Positions 25,716 to 39,032 of a stretch of DNA of 64,000 bases are shown piece by piece. A model generated the notes under the pieces. The model was given only the letters and a program-made list of their open reading frames with translations. It was not told the DNA's origin and did not search any database. Numbering within the stretch: position 1 is the stretch's first letter; the number at the start of each line of letters is the position of its first letter. The DNA is taken from assembly GCF_003946265.1 (NCBI RefSeq), contig NZ_RHNO01000001.1:62001-126000 (forward strand). The letters are read 5' to 3'. This stretch comes from Levilactobacillus yonginensis. Lineage in GTDB: Bacteria > Bacillota > Bacilli > Lactobacillales > Lactobacillaceae. Position numbers and translations under genes: made by a program.

Positions 25716-28460
25716 ATGGAACTATCTAAACAAGCCAGCGCTTTATGGGCTAAAAAACGCTCAGAAGATGGACGCCAGCATTGGTTGCCTTTAATAATCC
25801 ATTTGTTGGATACGAAAAAAACAATCAATTGGCTATTTAATAACTGGCTTAGCCGTAGTCAAAAGCGACTGTTGATGAGCTCGTTTTCGGAAAAAGAAAT
25901 ACAGAATCTTGTTAAATTTTTGGGATTTAGTCATGATTTGGGGAAAGCAACAGCGGCCTTTCAGTCAAAGAAGTCTTATGAGCATGATGATTCGTTAGAT
26001 CTAGATTTAAGACAACGATTATTGCGGAGTGGTTTTACACAAATAGAAGACCTGTACCTGGCTTCTGCTAAGGAATCGCCTCACGCTTTGGCTGGTGAAG
26101 CTCTTTTGGAAGACTTCGGTGGCCCAGCCTCAATTGGCGCTATTATTGGTGGCCATCATGGTAAACCGGCTACTGAGGCTCCTGATGAGCAGCTCGATGT
26201 TTATTCAGCCAACTTTTGGCAAAGTGATAATGATCCAATGATCCAAGCGCCTTGGAAGAATGTTCAAAGAGAATTATTTGAATATGGGCTAGCTATTTCT
26301 GAGTATCAAGATGCTAAGGATATTCCGGAGGTCACACAGCCACAAGCTGTCATCCTAGAAGGCCTCTTGATTATGGCCGATTGGCTAGCCTCCAGTGAAT
26401 ACCTAGATTTTCAACAAACCAAGCCCCTTTTTCCGCTGATTTCACTGGACCAATCCTGTCACGATATTAGTTTGAAAGAACGCTTCCGCAGCGCACTAGA
26501 AAACTGGAGTGTAGATGATGAATGGGAGCCCAGTCGAGTTGAGTTAGATACGGCTTATGAAGCGCGTTGGAAGTTTAAACCGCGTTCTGTGCAGCGCATC
26601 ATGAGTCAAGAAATCAGTAAGGCAATTGATCCAGGAATGGTGATTATTGAGGCGCCTATGGGAATTGGCAAAACTGAGATTGCATTATTGGCAGCCGAAC
26701 AGCTAGCTTATATTACTGGGAGTGATGGTCTCTTTATGGGATTACCTACGCAAGCGACGAGTGATGCCATGTTTAATCGGGTGAGCGAGTGGTTGGCATT
26801 TTTAGCGAAGATTCAGAGTGGAAACTTTGTGATTAAGTTAATGCATAGTAAAGCGCAATTTAATCAAAAGTATCGTGAATTACCAAATGCTTCGGGTGTT
26901 TACGATGAGTATAAATCCGGATAAGTAGTGATTAATGGTTGGTTTTCCGGTAAAAAATCCATTTTAGCTAAGTTTACGGTAGGAACAATTGATAATTTAT
27001 TGTTGATGGGACTAAAGCAGAAGCACCTATTTTTACGGCATCTAGGTTTTAGCGGCAAAGTGGTGGTAGTTGATGAAGTTCATGCTTATGACGCCTATAT
27101 GAATCAGTATCTTTATAAAGCATTGGAATGGTTGGGGGCTTATCACGTACCAGTTATCATTCTTTCAGCAACCTTGCCTAAGGCGAAAAGAAATGAACTA
27201 CTGACATCCTATCTGAAAGGTAAGTATGGCAAGACGTATAAAAAACAATTAAAGGCACCTGAAGGTTGGTCAGATGTACAAGCGTATCCACTATTGAGTG
27301 TTTTAGACGGTCCTGAAATTCATCAGATTACGTCATTTCCAGATGCAGGTAAGCAGGCAACAACTTCCCTTCAGGTCCAGCGATTGCAATTGTTGGATGA
27401 AGAAGTGATTTCACATGTTGTCGACAAACTTCAATCGGGCGGAATTGCCGGCGTTATCGTGAATACAGTTAAACGAGCACAAGCCTTGGCTCAGTTAGTA
27501 CCCACGGATATTCAGTTGATGGTTTTACATTCAGCATTTCTAGCTCCATATCGGTCAGTTCAGGAAACTAGGCTTCAAAATGCAATTGGGAAGAAGGCTC
27601 ACCGACCGGCAAAAATGATTGTGATTGGGACCCAAGTCTTGGAGCAATCATTAGATATCGATTTTGACGTGTTATATACCGATATTGCGCCGATGGACCT
27701 CATTCTTCAGCGTGCTGGCCGACTGCATCGTCATCAGGTTGAACGGCCGCAAGCCTTACAGGTACCACAGGTTTTTGTCATGGGGATTGAGGGGCCCAAT
27801 GCTTATGGCGATGGTAACGAAAGTGTCTATGGGAAGTATTTGCTCATGAAAACGGACCATTTTTTAAAGGCCGAGATTATCTTGCCAACTGATATTTCAC
27901 CATTAGTGCAATTGGTTTATGATCCGACGAATGATTGTGAGGTTCCTGATATTACTGAAGCTCAGAATAGGTTTGAGACAAAGCTTAAACGTGAAGAACG
28001 TAAGGCCCATACTTTTCAGATTGCGAGTCCGAAATTGAAATTGGGCAAAACTATTCACGGTTGGCTAGATCGCAATCAAGGCAACCTTGATCAAAATGAA
28101 CAGAGGGCGAGCGCCGCTGTGCGGGACATTCGAGAAACGTTGGAAGTAATTTTGATTCGGAGGACTACTGAGGGCAATTTTCTATTGGATGGGCGCAGGA
28201 TGGCGGACGTTGCACCACAGGTTGTTGCTCAGCAGACGATAAGATTACCTTCAGTGGTCACGCTAGGACGCGGCAGACTTGACCAAGTGATTAAAGCTTT
28301 AGAAACAGTGACAAATCGATATTTTTTAGAATGGCAGGACAATATTTGGCTTAAAGGCGCGTTAGCCCTGCCAATGGATGAGGACTTGTCGACGGTCCTT
28401 GAAGGTTGGCGGCTAACCTATTCGACAAGCTTGGGCCTTACGTATGCAAGGGAGGATTGA
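25716..28460 (+). pseudogene. cas3: cas3 helicase-nuclease, split by an in-frame stop
   Basis: The two halves, 25716-26924 and 26928-28460, are in the same frame, separated by TAA at 26922-26924 (KSG, stop, VVINGWFSG). The first half has the HD nuclease (HDLGKATAAF) and Walker A (GIGKTE). The second has DEVHAYD, ILSATLP and QRAGRLHRH. Joined, the ~914-aa length is that of a full Cas3, the enzyme that unwinds and degrades DNA marked by Cascade. The stop separates Walker A from DEVH, so neither half can be a working helicase unless the stop is read through. A CAA to TAA change would explain it. ATG 25716 has GGGAGG upstream. A sequencing error remains possible. Confidence 0.93.
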
Positions 28461-28465
28461 GGAAA

Positions 28466-30187
28466 GTGGACAATAAAAGCTTTAACTTAACGACTAATCC
28501 ATGGATCAAAGTAATTGCAGTTGATACGCAACGGGAACAGACAGTTTCGTTAATTGAATTATTTGAGAACGCTCAAAATTACCGTCAATTAGCTGGTGAA
28601 ATGTGTAGTCAAGACTTAGCAATTTTACGATTGCTGTTGGCAATCTTAACGACGGTTTATTCACGATATACTGCCAGCGGCGAATCTTATGACTGGCTGG
28701 TAGCTAGTGGTGATTCAGAATTCGCAATCAATGAGGATAAATTCGATGAAGATGACAGTCAGGATGATTTATTTGAAACTTGGCGACAGCTGCAACAGGC
28801 CGGCCGTTTTTCTCAGGTAGTCACGGAGTACTTGAAAACGCAGGCCGATAAATTTGATTTCTTTGGTGAGCGCCCCTTCTATCAGGTGACAACGGCAGAA
28901 TATGATGACTTGGTGCCTGAGAATAAAAGTGTGGCTAGGGGAAAAGGGCAAGTTTCTATCAAGCAGATCAATCGCCGGATTTCAGAGAGTGCTAATACAC
29001 CAGCGATTTTCGCACCTAGCGCTGGGAATGCTAAAAATGAGCTTCAGGTAGATGAACAAGTACGTTGGATAATTTCATACCAAAACTTTACGGGAGTTAC
29101 CGATAAGACAAAAGTTACGACTGAAGAAAAATTCTCGAATTCTGCCGGTTGGGTTTATCAGATTAATCCAGTATTTGCGCTGGGAAAAACACTTTTTGAA
29201 ACGCTGCTTTTAAATCTGATTCTGGTGAATGATTGGCAAGATGATGTGGTGTATACGTTGCAAAAACCAGTTTGGGAATTCAAATCCGTACGTGAATATA
29301 TTACGCAGAGAAAGTCACAAATTATTCCTGATAATTTGGCTGAATTATATACCGGTTGGTCGAGAATTCTTCACATAGAGTGGAATGAAGCTGGTCGTCC
29401 TCAAATTTTTAGTGCAGGTATTCCAATTTATGGCGATGAAAATGCCTTTATAGAGCCAATGACGACCTGGCGTTTGGATAAAAAAACTAGTGAATATCGG
29501 CCAGTGGTTAAGAGGCTACCCTCATTAGGAATTGCAATGTGGCGTGATTTTGGGCAGTACGTCAAAGTTACACAATCAAAGGATACGCAAGAACCAGGAA
29601 TAGTGGTTTGGCTACGTTATCTAAAACGGAAAAAGTTAATTTCACACGATTACCCACTTATTTTAAATTCAGTAGCGTTGATCAGTGATGGAAACGCTAC
29701 TTCACAGTCACCAGCGGCAGAAGTAAGTGATGATATGCAATTAGCAACAGATGTCATATTTGATGAGGATGGAACTAGGCAAGACCCAACTTCTCGGTGG
29801 CCATCTCGGATTGAAGAAGTTATTGATCTGACACAGGTTATTGGCCAACATTACTATCGCTTTGCCAGCAATATTGGCAAAATTCGTAACCTGGATACTC
29901 GCACATTTGCGGGTAGAATGAGTGCCAAATTTTATAATCGATTGAATGAACCCTTCAAGGTATGGCTGGCTGGTTTGTCGGGGCAGGATGACCGAGAAGA
30001 AAAGATTAGATTATGGAAAAGTGAACTTCAAAAAATTGTATCGGCTGCTGTCACAGACGTTATGGAGGCGAGTTCCCCCAGAGATATGAAGGGAATTGAT
30101 ACGGATCGTGGACCATTAAATATTTTTACGGCCAAGAGTCATTTAGAATATAGCGTTCGAAAAGACCTTGAGTTGGATAAGGAGTGA
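28466..30187 (+). CDS. cas8e: Cas8e (Cse1/CasA), Cascade large subunit
   Basis: 573 aa, beginning KSFNLTTNPWIKV, the typical Cse1 N-terminus. The large subunit recognises the PAM and recruits Cas3. GTG 28466 is chosen because GGAGG lies ten bases upstream, inside the end of cas3; the open frame extends further back without a ribosome site. It is followed by cse2 after 9 bp. Length and conserved segments look complete. Confidence 0.95.
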   Translation: MDNKSFNLTTNPWIKVIAVDTQREQTVSLIELFENAQNYRQLAGEMCSQDLAILRLLLAILTTVYSRYTASGESYDWLVASGDSEFAINEDKFDEDDSQDDLFETWRQLQQAGRFSQVVTEYLKTQADKFDFFGERPFYQVTTAEYDDLVPENKSVARGKGQVSIKQINRRISESANTPAIFAPSAGNAKNELQVDEQVRWIISYQNFTGVTDKTKVTTEEKFSNSAGWVYQINPVFALGKTLFETLLLNLILVNDWQDDVVYTLQKPVWEFKSVREYITQRKSQIIPDNLAELYTGWSRILHIEWNEAGRPQIFSAGIPIYGDENAFIEPMTTWRLDKKTSEYRPVVKRLPSLGIAMWRDFGQYVKVTQSKDTQEPGIVVWLRYLKRKKLISHDYPLILNSVALISDGNATSQSPAAEVSDDMQLATDVIFDEDGTRQDPTSRWPSRIEEVIDLTQVIGQHYYRFASNIGKIRNLDTRTFAGRMSAKFYNRLNEPFKVWLAGLSGQDDREEKIRLWKSELQKIVSAAVTDVMEASSPRDMKGIDTDRGPLNIFTAKSHLEYSVRKDLELDKE

Positions 30188-30196
30188 TGAAAACTT

Positions 30197-30805
30197 ATGC
30201 TATATAAAATTAAAGAAACGACCGCTCAAATCATTACCGAACTTTACCGGGATGGTCAGCCTGATAAAGCGGTATTAGCAAGTTTAAGAAATGCACCTAC
30301 CATTGCCAGTCAACATGCTCAAGCAGTTTGGCCACTTTTAATGGCTAAACTAAATGAAAGTCAACTTAGTCAAAGTGGAGTCCCTACCCGGGCGGAAGTC
30401 GCTGTGTATACGGCAATTCGGTTCTATGCTATTCACCAACAAGCCAATCATACGCAATCGGTCAGTGCGTCGGCTTATGGTCATGGAGCAGAGGGAGAGA
30501 CTTTCTTTGCAGCTTTGGCAAGACTACGGGGAATTGAGGGGCTACGGACGGCAATGGATCGTCGCGTACAGCCGCTTTTGGCAACAACCAATTCTGCTGG
30601 CATAATCAACGAACTTTCCCATTTAGTTAGTATTTTAAAGGCTAATGGTGGCTCACAAAAGGTTGACTATGCCTGGTTAGCACAGGATCTGTATGGTCTG
30701 CAGGGAAGCTATGAGCAAGCTAGCCAAGTTCGTTTACGTTGGGGGCAACAGTACTTTTGGGTAAAACAATCAGTAAAAGTTGAAGGAGAGAAAACTAATG
30801 ACTAA
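30197..30805 (+). CDS. cse2: Cse2 (Cas11e), Cascade small subunit
   Basis: A 202-aa helical, basic protein in the expected place between cas8e and cas7e. Cse2 dimers line the belly of Cascade and hold the displaced DNA strand. The family is poorly conserved, and position supplies much of the identification. The stop overlaps the start of cas7e by 8 bp, showing tight operon packing. Confidence 0.9.
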   Translation: MLYKIKETTAQIITELYRDGQPDKAVLASLRNAPTIASQHAQAVWPLLMAKLNESQLSQSGVPTRAEVAVYTAIRFYAIHQQANHTQSVSASAYGHGAEGETFFAALARLRGIEGLRTAMDRRVQPLLATTNSAGIINELSHLVSILKANGGSQKVDYAWLAQDLYGLQGSYEQASQVRLRWGQQYFWVKQSVKVEGEKTND

Positions 30806-31871
30806 ATCAAATTTATATGTTGACGTAAGTGTGTTACAGACGGTTCCATCTTCAAATATTAATCGAGATGATACAGGCGCGCCTAAAACAGCACTTTATG
30901 GCGGGGTTTCTCGGGCGCGAGTTTCTTCTCAAAGCTGGAAAAAGGCTGTTCGAGATGCTTTCAAGCAAGACAACGTTTTAGTAGGTACGCGAACAAAAAA
31001 GGCGGCTAGCCTGTTAGGTGAAGAATTAAAATCGCTGAATTCTCTTCTGGACGATGATACTGTCGCAACTAAAGTTAGCGAGATTTTTAAGGCAGCCGGA
31101 ATTAAATTGAATAAAGATAACGAAACCGGGGCTTTACTATTGGTTAGTCATGGTCAGATTAATAAATTGGCGCAGTACGCATTGGATAATGAGGAGTTGG
31201 ATAAGAAAGCTGTAAAAAGTGTTTTGACAACTGACCACTCTTTGGACTTAGCTTTGTTTGGTCGAATGGTGGCTGACAATCCTGAATTAAACGTTGATGC
31301 TTCAGCTCAAGTAGCCCATGCGGTATCAACACATGAAGTTGTTCCAGAATACGATTACTTCACAGCATTAGATGACGAACAACCCAAGGATAATGCTGGG
31401 GCGGCTATGCTTGGAAGTATCGATTTCAATTCAGCAACGCTTTATCGATATGCAAACGTGAATGTAAATGAATTGGCACATAATTTGAATGCAACAGATG
31501 CAGTTCATGGGGTAGCAGATTTCATCAAAGACTTCGTACTTTCAATGCCAACTGGGAAGCAAAATACTTTTGCCAACAAGACTTTGCCAAGTTACGTGTT
31601 AGTGACAATTCGGACTGATACACCGGTCAACTTAGTTTCTGCGTTTGAGGCTCCGGTATCAGCTGCCGGGGGATATATTGAGCATTCTATTGAGAAATTG
31701 GAAGCTGAGTATCAACGGACTAGTGGTTTTGTGGAAGAACCAAGTAAGACGCTGGTTCTTGGAAAGACTGACTCGCAGATTGGTACCGTTGTAACTAACC
31801 TGTCTGAACTTTTGGAAGGTATCACGGATAAGTTGTCAGAGGTAGTTCAAGATGAAGACACTAACGATTAA
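30798..31871 (+). CDS. cas7e: Cas7e (Cse4/CasC), Cascade backbone
   Basis: 357 aa. The N-terminus VDVSVLQTVPSSNINRDD and the GGVSRARVSSQSWK segment are characteristic of type I-E Cas7, which forms the helical backbone on the crRNA. ATG 30798 follows GAAGGAGAG within the end of cse2. It overlaps cas5e by 20 bp. Confidence 0.96.
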   Translation: MTKSNLYVDVSVLQTVPSSNINRDDTGAPKTALYGGVSRARVSSQSWKKAVRDAFKQDNVLVGTRTKKAASLLGEELKSLNSLLDDDTVATKVSEIFKAAGIKLNKDNETGALLLVSHGQINKLAQYALDNEELDKKAVKSVLTTDHSLDLALFGRMVADNPELNVDASAQVAHAVSTHEVVPEYDYFTALDDEQPKDNAGAAMLGSIDFNSATLYRYANVNVNELAHNLNATDAVHGVADFIKDFVLSMPTGKQNTFANKTLPSYVLVTIRTDTPVNLVSAFEAPVSAAGGYIEHSIEKLEAEYQRTSGFVEEPSKTLVLGKTDSQIGTVVTNLSELLEGITDKLSEVVQDEDTND

Positions 31872-32562
31872 TTTAACGGCGCCACTACAATCGTATGGAA
31901 ATGAGGCGGCTTTTACACGGCGGACAACAAATGATTACCCAACCAAAAGTGCCGTGATTGGAATGATTTCAGCAGCTTTCGGATATAGACGTATGGATGA
32001 CCGGATTGTGGGTTTAAACAATTTGAGTTTTGCAGTCAGAATCGATCAAGTTGGCCGAAATTTGACAGATTTTCAAACTGTTGAGTGGAAACCGGGTACT
32101 CGAAAAATAACGTATCGGGATTATGTTCAAGATGCAATCTTTGTTGTGGCATTGGGTAGTGAAGACGATGTCTTGATTGATCAAATCAAATTTGCACTCA
32201 AACATCCTAAATTTCAACTGTGTCTTGGACGTCGGTCTAACGCTCCAGCCGGTGTCTTAAAATTACAGGAGTTTTCTGAAGTAACGCCCCTTGAGGCGTT
32301 CAAGCAGCTAGCTTGGCAGGCGGCCCCTTGGTATCGGAAAAAACGGCATCCAGAAACACTCGAAGTTATAGCTGATGCTGATTTGATTGAAAACAGTCAG
32401 GGCGTAATGGTCAAAGACCGCGTAGTATCTTTTGATCAACGTAACCGGCGGTATGGGTTTCGGGCAATTGCTAGAACCAGAATCAAATTAGATGAGTTTG
32501 AAACTCAGGGTGCTGAGGCTGATACGCGACACGATATTATGGAGGCCCTGGGAGAGGAGTAA
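31852..32562 (+). CDS. cas5e: Cas5e (CasD), crRNA 5'-handle binding subunit
   Basis: 236 aa. The N-terminal TAPLQSYG and the PTKSAVIGMISAAFG motif are those of Cas5e, which caps the crRNA 5' handle in Cascade. Its start lies inside cas7e, implying translational coupling; cas6e follows after 2 bp. Confidence 0.95.
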   Translation: MKTLTINLTAPLQSYGNEAAFTRRTTNDYPTKSAVIGMISAAFGYRRMDDRIVGLNNLSFAVRIDQVGRNLTDFQTVEWKPGTRKITYRDYVQDAIFVVALGSEDDVLIDQIKFALKHPKFQLCLGRRSNAPAGVLKLQEFSEVTPLEAFKQLAWQAAPWYRKKRHPETLEVIADADLIENSQGVMVKDRVVSFDQRNRRYGFRAIARTRIKLDEFETQGAEADTRHDIMEALGEE

Positions 32563-32564
32563 GT

Positions 32565-35077
<2,513 letters not shown>

Positions 35078-35079
<2 letters not shown>

Positions 35080-35114
35080 AAATTCAGATGCTGGTATGGC
35101 GGCGTTTCTTTAGT
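35078..35114 (+). promoter_or_regulatory. CRISPR array 2 leader end
   Basis: These 37 bases, beginning inside the cas2 stop codon, resemble the array 1 leader end (shared GAAA, ATGCTG, CGTTT-N-TTTAGT). The leader is very short or extends into the cas2 coding sequence, so array 2 may depend on readthrough from the cas operon. Confidence 0.65.
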
Positions 35115-35996
35115 GTATTCCCCACAGGTGTGGGGGTGATCCCTAGTCGCCGAAAAGTACGGCACCCGGGTATTTGTATTCCCCACAGGTGTGGGGGTGA
35201 TCCCTATTCAAATGAGATTTTCAAAAACTTTCCTCCGTATTCCCCACAGGTGTGGGGGTGATCCCCCCGTTTAGTTGCACTTTCACGCAATCATCAGGTA
35301 TTCCCCACAGGTGTGGGGGTGATCCCGAGGTGGAATAATGAACGCGAATTATGAAGCAGTATTCCCCACAGGTGTGGGGGTGATCCCGAGGTGGAATAAT
35401 GAACGCGAATTATGAAGCAGTATTCCCCACAGGTGTGGGGGTGATCCCGAGGTGGAATAATGAACGCGAATTATGAAGCAGTATTCCCCACAGGTGTGGG
35501 GGTGATCCCGAGGTGGAATAATGAACGCGAATTATGAAGCAGTATTCCCCACAGGTGTGGGGGTGATCCTCGCTTTCCGCGGCTTATGCCGCCCTATCTT
35601 AAGTATTCCCCACAGGTGTGGGGGTGATCCTGCACGAGTTGACACCTGATATGGGGTATGACAGTATTCCCCACAGGTGTGGGGGTGATTCTCAGTTTGA
35701 AACTATACCATTTATCTTTTTCTAGTATTCCCCACAGGTGTGGGGGTGATCCTATCAGAGCATCGCTTGAGATTCGATCAGGAGGGTATTCCCCACAGGT
35801 GTGGGGGTGATCCCGTTGACCTGACCGGTATCACGAAGAACGGGTAGTATTCCCCACAGGTGTGGGGGTGATCCCGTGGATGGCAATACCAATATCTTTA
35901 AGGTTACGTATTCCCCACAGGTGTGGGGTTGATTCCCTTAGCTGATGAATAAAGTATAACGACGTTAAGTGTTCCCCACAGCAGTAGGGCAAAAAT
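35115..35996 (+). CRISPR. Type I-E CRISPR array 2 (15 repeats, one spacer in four copies)
   Basis: Fifteen 28-bp repeats start every 61 bp from 35115 to 35969; the last two are decayed. The repeat differs from array 1 at two central bases (ACAGGTGTG for ACGGATGTG). The spacers at 35326, 35387, 35448 and 35509 are identical 33-mers that include a ribosome-site-like AGGTGG and an ATG. The first spacer (35143-35175) is a diverged relative of one in array 1. Decay at the right end again places the leader on the left. Confidence 0.98.
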
Positions 35997-36010
35997 TTTA
36001 AACCCACCAA

Positions 36011-36052
36011 AAAGAGTAGCCAGGCAAGCACAATCGCCTAGCTACTCTTTTC
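36011..36052. terminator. Terminator between array 2 and the 36069 gene
   Basis: AAAGAGTAGC-CAGGC pairs with GCCTA-GCTACTCTTT; A-rich on the left and T-rich on the right, so it can act for both converging units. Confidence 0.8.
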
Positions 36053-36068
36053 GAATAAACAACTAAAT

Positions 36069-36554
36069 TTACCCATTCAGCTGATGATGCCTATGCCCGT
36101 TCCGGAACCCCAACATAGCTGGTAGAACCACCAATATAATTGGCGCAAAAGTAAATTCCACCAACACCCGCAACAAGCTGGGTAACAGGTGGCCCTCACT
36201 CCCGGAAAAATCTTGAATGGGGGTCATTGGTAAACCAGCGGCATAAGTCTTAGCCTTGGGCGCTACTGATTTGGGCTGATTCATCGGGTGATAGTTTGCA
36301 TTGGCACGACGAACCAAGAGGTGATCGAACAACACGTGAACCCAGGGAAAGGCCAAGTAGCTGATTACCAGATACCACGACTCTGCGTTCCAGGTGAAGA
36401 CGAAGCGTCCCACCGTAAACTGACAATTCAATAAAATTAAAATGATTAAGATTGGCAACGCCTTGACGTATAGCGCCAAATAATGGGCTGCTCGGGCAGT
36501 CAACAGTCCCCTTAACGGCTTATCAGATACTTGGTATAAGCTTTTCATCCCCAT
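36069..36554 (-). CDS. Multi-pass membrane protein, unknown
   Basis: 161 aa with about four hydrophobic segments (ALYVKALPILIILILL, SWYLVISYLAFPWVHVLF, LLRVLVEFTFAPIILVVL) and a soluble Pro/Lys-rich middle. No enzyme motif recognised. The start is ATG 36554 or the ATG two codons later; AGAAG lies upstream. The next gap, 36555-37098, is AT-rich and holds no gene I can support, presumably only the promoter of the surface protein at 37099. Confidence 0.65.
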   Translation of the reverse strand: MGMKSLYQVSDKPLRGLLTARAAHYLALYVKALPILIILILLNCQFTVGRFVFTWNAESWYLVISYLAFPWVHVLFDHLLVRRANANYHPMNQPKSVAPKAKTYAAGLPMTPIQDFSGSEGHLLPSLLRVLVEFTFAPIILVVLPAMLGFRNGHRHHQLNG

Positions 36555-37098
36555 CGTCTTCTTTCATCGAGATTTGGATTCAGTATAGGCCGTCTGACTA
36601 CTGGCAGTGCGTATTTCAAGCTGGACAGCATGCGTTTGTTCTGTGTTCATGTCAACAGTAGCCCATCTGTTGGCCGTATTGATGCTTAATTGGACCAACG
36701 TTTGCCGTTAAAGCAGATGCAACAGTTAGTAATTATCTGTAGATGAGAATTTTAATTTGTCTTTAATCGATGCTATGTCCACCCGGAAATAAGGGGAAAT
36801 TACGTGGGCTGGGTTAGTTTCCACGTGGTCGTCGTGTTAAAAAGCGTGATTTATCAACGTTCTGACAATTATTTCTGATGAAAATGTAATTGCCATAAAC
36901 CAGATTACACCAAAACCTTCTTGAGGTATCCACATTTGCAGAGTTGTGCAAGCACAATAAAAATATGAAATCGGATTCATTTAGCTTTAATTTTTGTGAT
37001 GAAATCGCGGCATACTAGCATTTTAGCCTACTATTCCACCTGCGAATATGCTATAGTAACAGTAAATAATTAAAGAAAAAGTATATGGGGTGAGCTAA

Positions 37099-38931
37099 AT
37101 GAACCGAGTTTTGAAGCAAATCACAGTGTCAGGATTAACCTTGTTACTACTAGGAGGCATCGTTAGTCCGAGCGCTGCTCGTGCAGATACGACTGATTTG
37201 CCCGCTGTGGCTAAGACCGCCGCTGCTGCGAAAACGACTGGGGACACTGATGTACAGGTTAGTGGGTTGGAGATGCCTTATACGGCCCTTCAGGATAAGA
37301 CCGGGAAACAGACTAAGGTTTACATTTATTCCAAATTACCAAGTGTTGTAACTGCTGAGCAACTGGACGATGCAGATTATGTCACGTGGTTCAAGGACCA
37401 GTATCCTGCCAACGAGACGTTGAAAAGCTTGGCGACTGTTGGTGGCTCTGCTGTGAAGGGGTTGTCTGGTAAATATGATCTGAGTGTGCCGTTCATTGAT
37501 TTTATGATAAAATCCACAGGTGGTGCTCTGACGGTTCAAAGCGTTGAAGCGCAGGCGGGTGGTCAGATGGCTGCGTTCGCCTGGATAATTGGTGATGGAA
37601 TTAAATTTAATAAACACGAGTTAACCCAAGCCGACATTAAGGCTGATTTTGAAAAAAATGTTCAACCATTTCTCGAGAAGAGTCCTGAATTGGCGGGGAT
37701 GTTGACTCAATATCAACGAGACATCAACTTAGACTCAGAGAGTTTTGAGCCACAGTTTAGTCAGATGGTCGATCAGACGGTTGCATTGCTATTTGGTGAA
37801 GACTATCCGAGTGATCAGTTAGCTAACCTGGATAGTCAAGCCTCATACGATGCGACTATTGCGGCCTACAGACAGCCACTTAGTCACTTTGTACAGAAGC
37901 AAACTGATGGCACCTACGTACTAGATCCAGCCATGGCAGGTCTTTCTGGTGTGAGCGTTTTTGCCGAGGCACCTGAGACACATACGACTAAGCCGACACC
38001 GACGCCTGAAACGAGCCAACCGGTGACTGTGCATTACGTTGATGCGCAGGGCAATCAGATTGCGAAGGACAAGACGCTAACTGGTAAGTTGGGCGCGACG
38101 TATCAAACGGCCGCCCTCGACATTACGGGTTATCATTTGAACCAGACGCCAGCGAATGCCACTGGAAAGTTCACCAGCTCTAAACAGTCGGTCACGTACA
38201 CTTATGATGCCGTGGTACAATCTGGTTCAGCTGGTGCAACGATTGCGCCTAAGGGAACCGTGATTTATGCCACTCAGAAGATTGGTTTGTACAAGCAAGC
38301 CACCTTCACGAAGAAAGCTCGCAAGCAGTGGTACCATAAGAAGTCACGGATGAATCGGCCGATGTTTGTGGTCACAGGTTACGCTAAATCGAAGAACGGC
38401 GTGAAACGCTACCAGGTCAGAGACGTCAATCATCATAGTCGCACGGCGGGTAAGACTGGTTACGTAACGGCTAACGCGAAATATACAGTACCTGTATACT
38501 ATGCAACCAAGCATTCGCAGATTACGGTAATCAATCCGCAAGGTATCAATGCCTACAGTAAGAAGACTTTGACTGGCAAGCGGACACATTACCGTCAGGG
38601 GCAAGTACTCAAGGTCAAAAAAATTGTGACACATAATTTAACGACGCGCTTTGTTCTCAGTAATGGGCGTTATGTGACTGCCAACAAGCAATTGGTTCAA
38701 GCGGGCAAGCAAGCGATGCCGAAAAAAATTGTGGTTAAGCACGCCATTAACCGTTACGGCACTGCCAACTTGACTAAGCGTAACCGGCATTATCGTGCTG
38801 GTGAGGTGTTGAAGGTCAAAGGCTGGACGTATTCCAATGCGCATAACTTTGGCAAGAACGACACACTGCGGTACCGGGTGAACGGGGGTTACGTAACCGC
38901 CAACCAACATTTTGTACGGACTGTTAAATAG
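37099..38931 (+). CDS. Secreted MucBP/DUF5776 surface protein
   Basis: 610 aa. A signal peptide (cleavage near ARA) is followed by a unique N-terminal region of ~280 residues and one MucBP domain (about 310-375). The C-terminal DUF5776 module with its repeated basic/aromatic segments (NRPMFVVTGYAKS, TRFVLSNGRYVTANKQL) ends the protein. There is no LPxTG; DUF5776-type ends probably bind the wall non-covalently. The start ATG 37099 has a GGGG-type ribosome site. The same C-terminal module ends the amidase at 61292 and survives as a fragment at 56770. Confidence 0.82.
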   Translation: MNRVLKQITVSGLTLLLLGGIVSPSAARADTTDLPAVAKTAAAAKTTGDTDVQVSGLEMPYTALQDKTGKQTKVYIYSKLPSVVTAEQLDDADYVTWFKDQYPANETLKSLATVGGSAVKGLSGKYDLSVPFIDFMIKSTGGALTVQSVEAQAGGQMAAFAWIIGDGIKFNKHELTQADIKADFEKNVQPFLEKSPELAGMLTQYQRDINLDSESFEPQFSQMVDQTVALLFGEDYPSDQLANLDSQASYDATIAAYRQPLSHFVQKQTDGTYVLDPAMAGLSGVSVFAEAPETHTTKPTPTPETSQPVTVHYVDAQGNQIAKDKTLTGKLGATYQTAALDITGYHLNQTPANATGKFTSSKQSVTYTYDAVVQSGSAGATIAPKGTVIYATQKIGLYKQATFTKKARKQWYHKKSRMNRPMFVVTGYAKSKNGVKRYQVRDVNHHSRTAGKTGYVTANAKYTVPVYYATKHSQITVINPQGINAYSKKTLTGKRTHYRQGQVLKVKKIVTHNLTTRFVLSNGRYVTANKQLVQAGKQAMPKKIVVKHAINRYGTANLTKRNRHYRAGEVLKVKGWTYSNAHNFGKNDTLRYRVNGGYVTANQHFVRTVK

Positions 38932-38980
38932 AAACTAGTACGAGATAATTGAGCGTAGGTTGCGTCCATTATTAGCAAAT

Positions 38981-39030
38981 AAAACGAGGTCGTTAGGACT
39001 GGTTCATTCCAATCCTAACGACCTCGTTTT
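38981..39030. terminator. Bidirectional terminator
   Basis: AAAACGAGGTCGTTAGGA pairs perfectly with its complement around a loop, between two converging genes. Confidence 0.92.
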
Positions 39031-39032
39031 AG

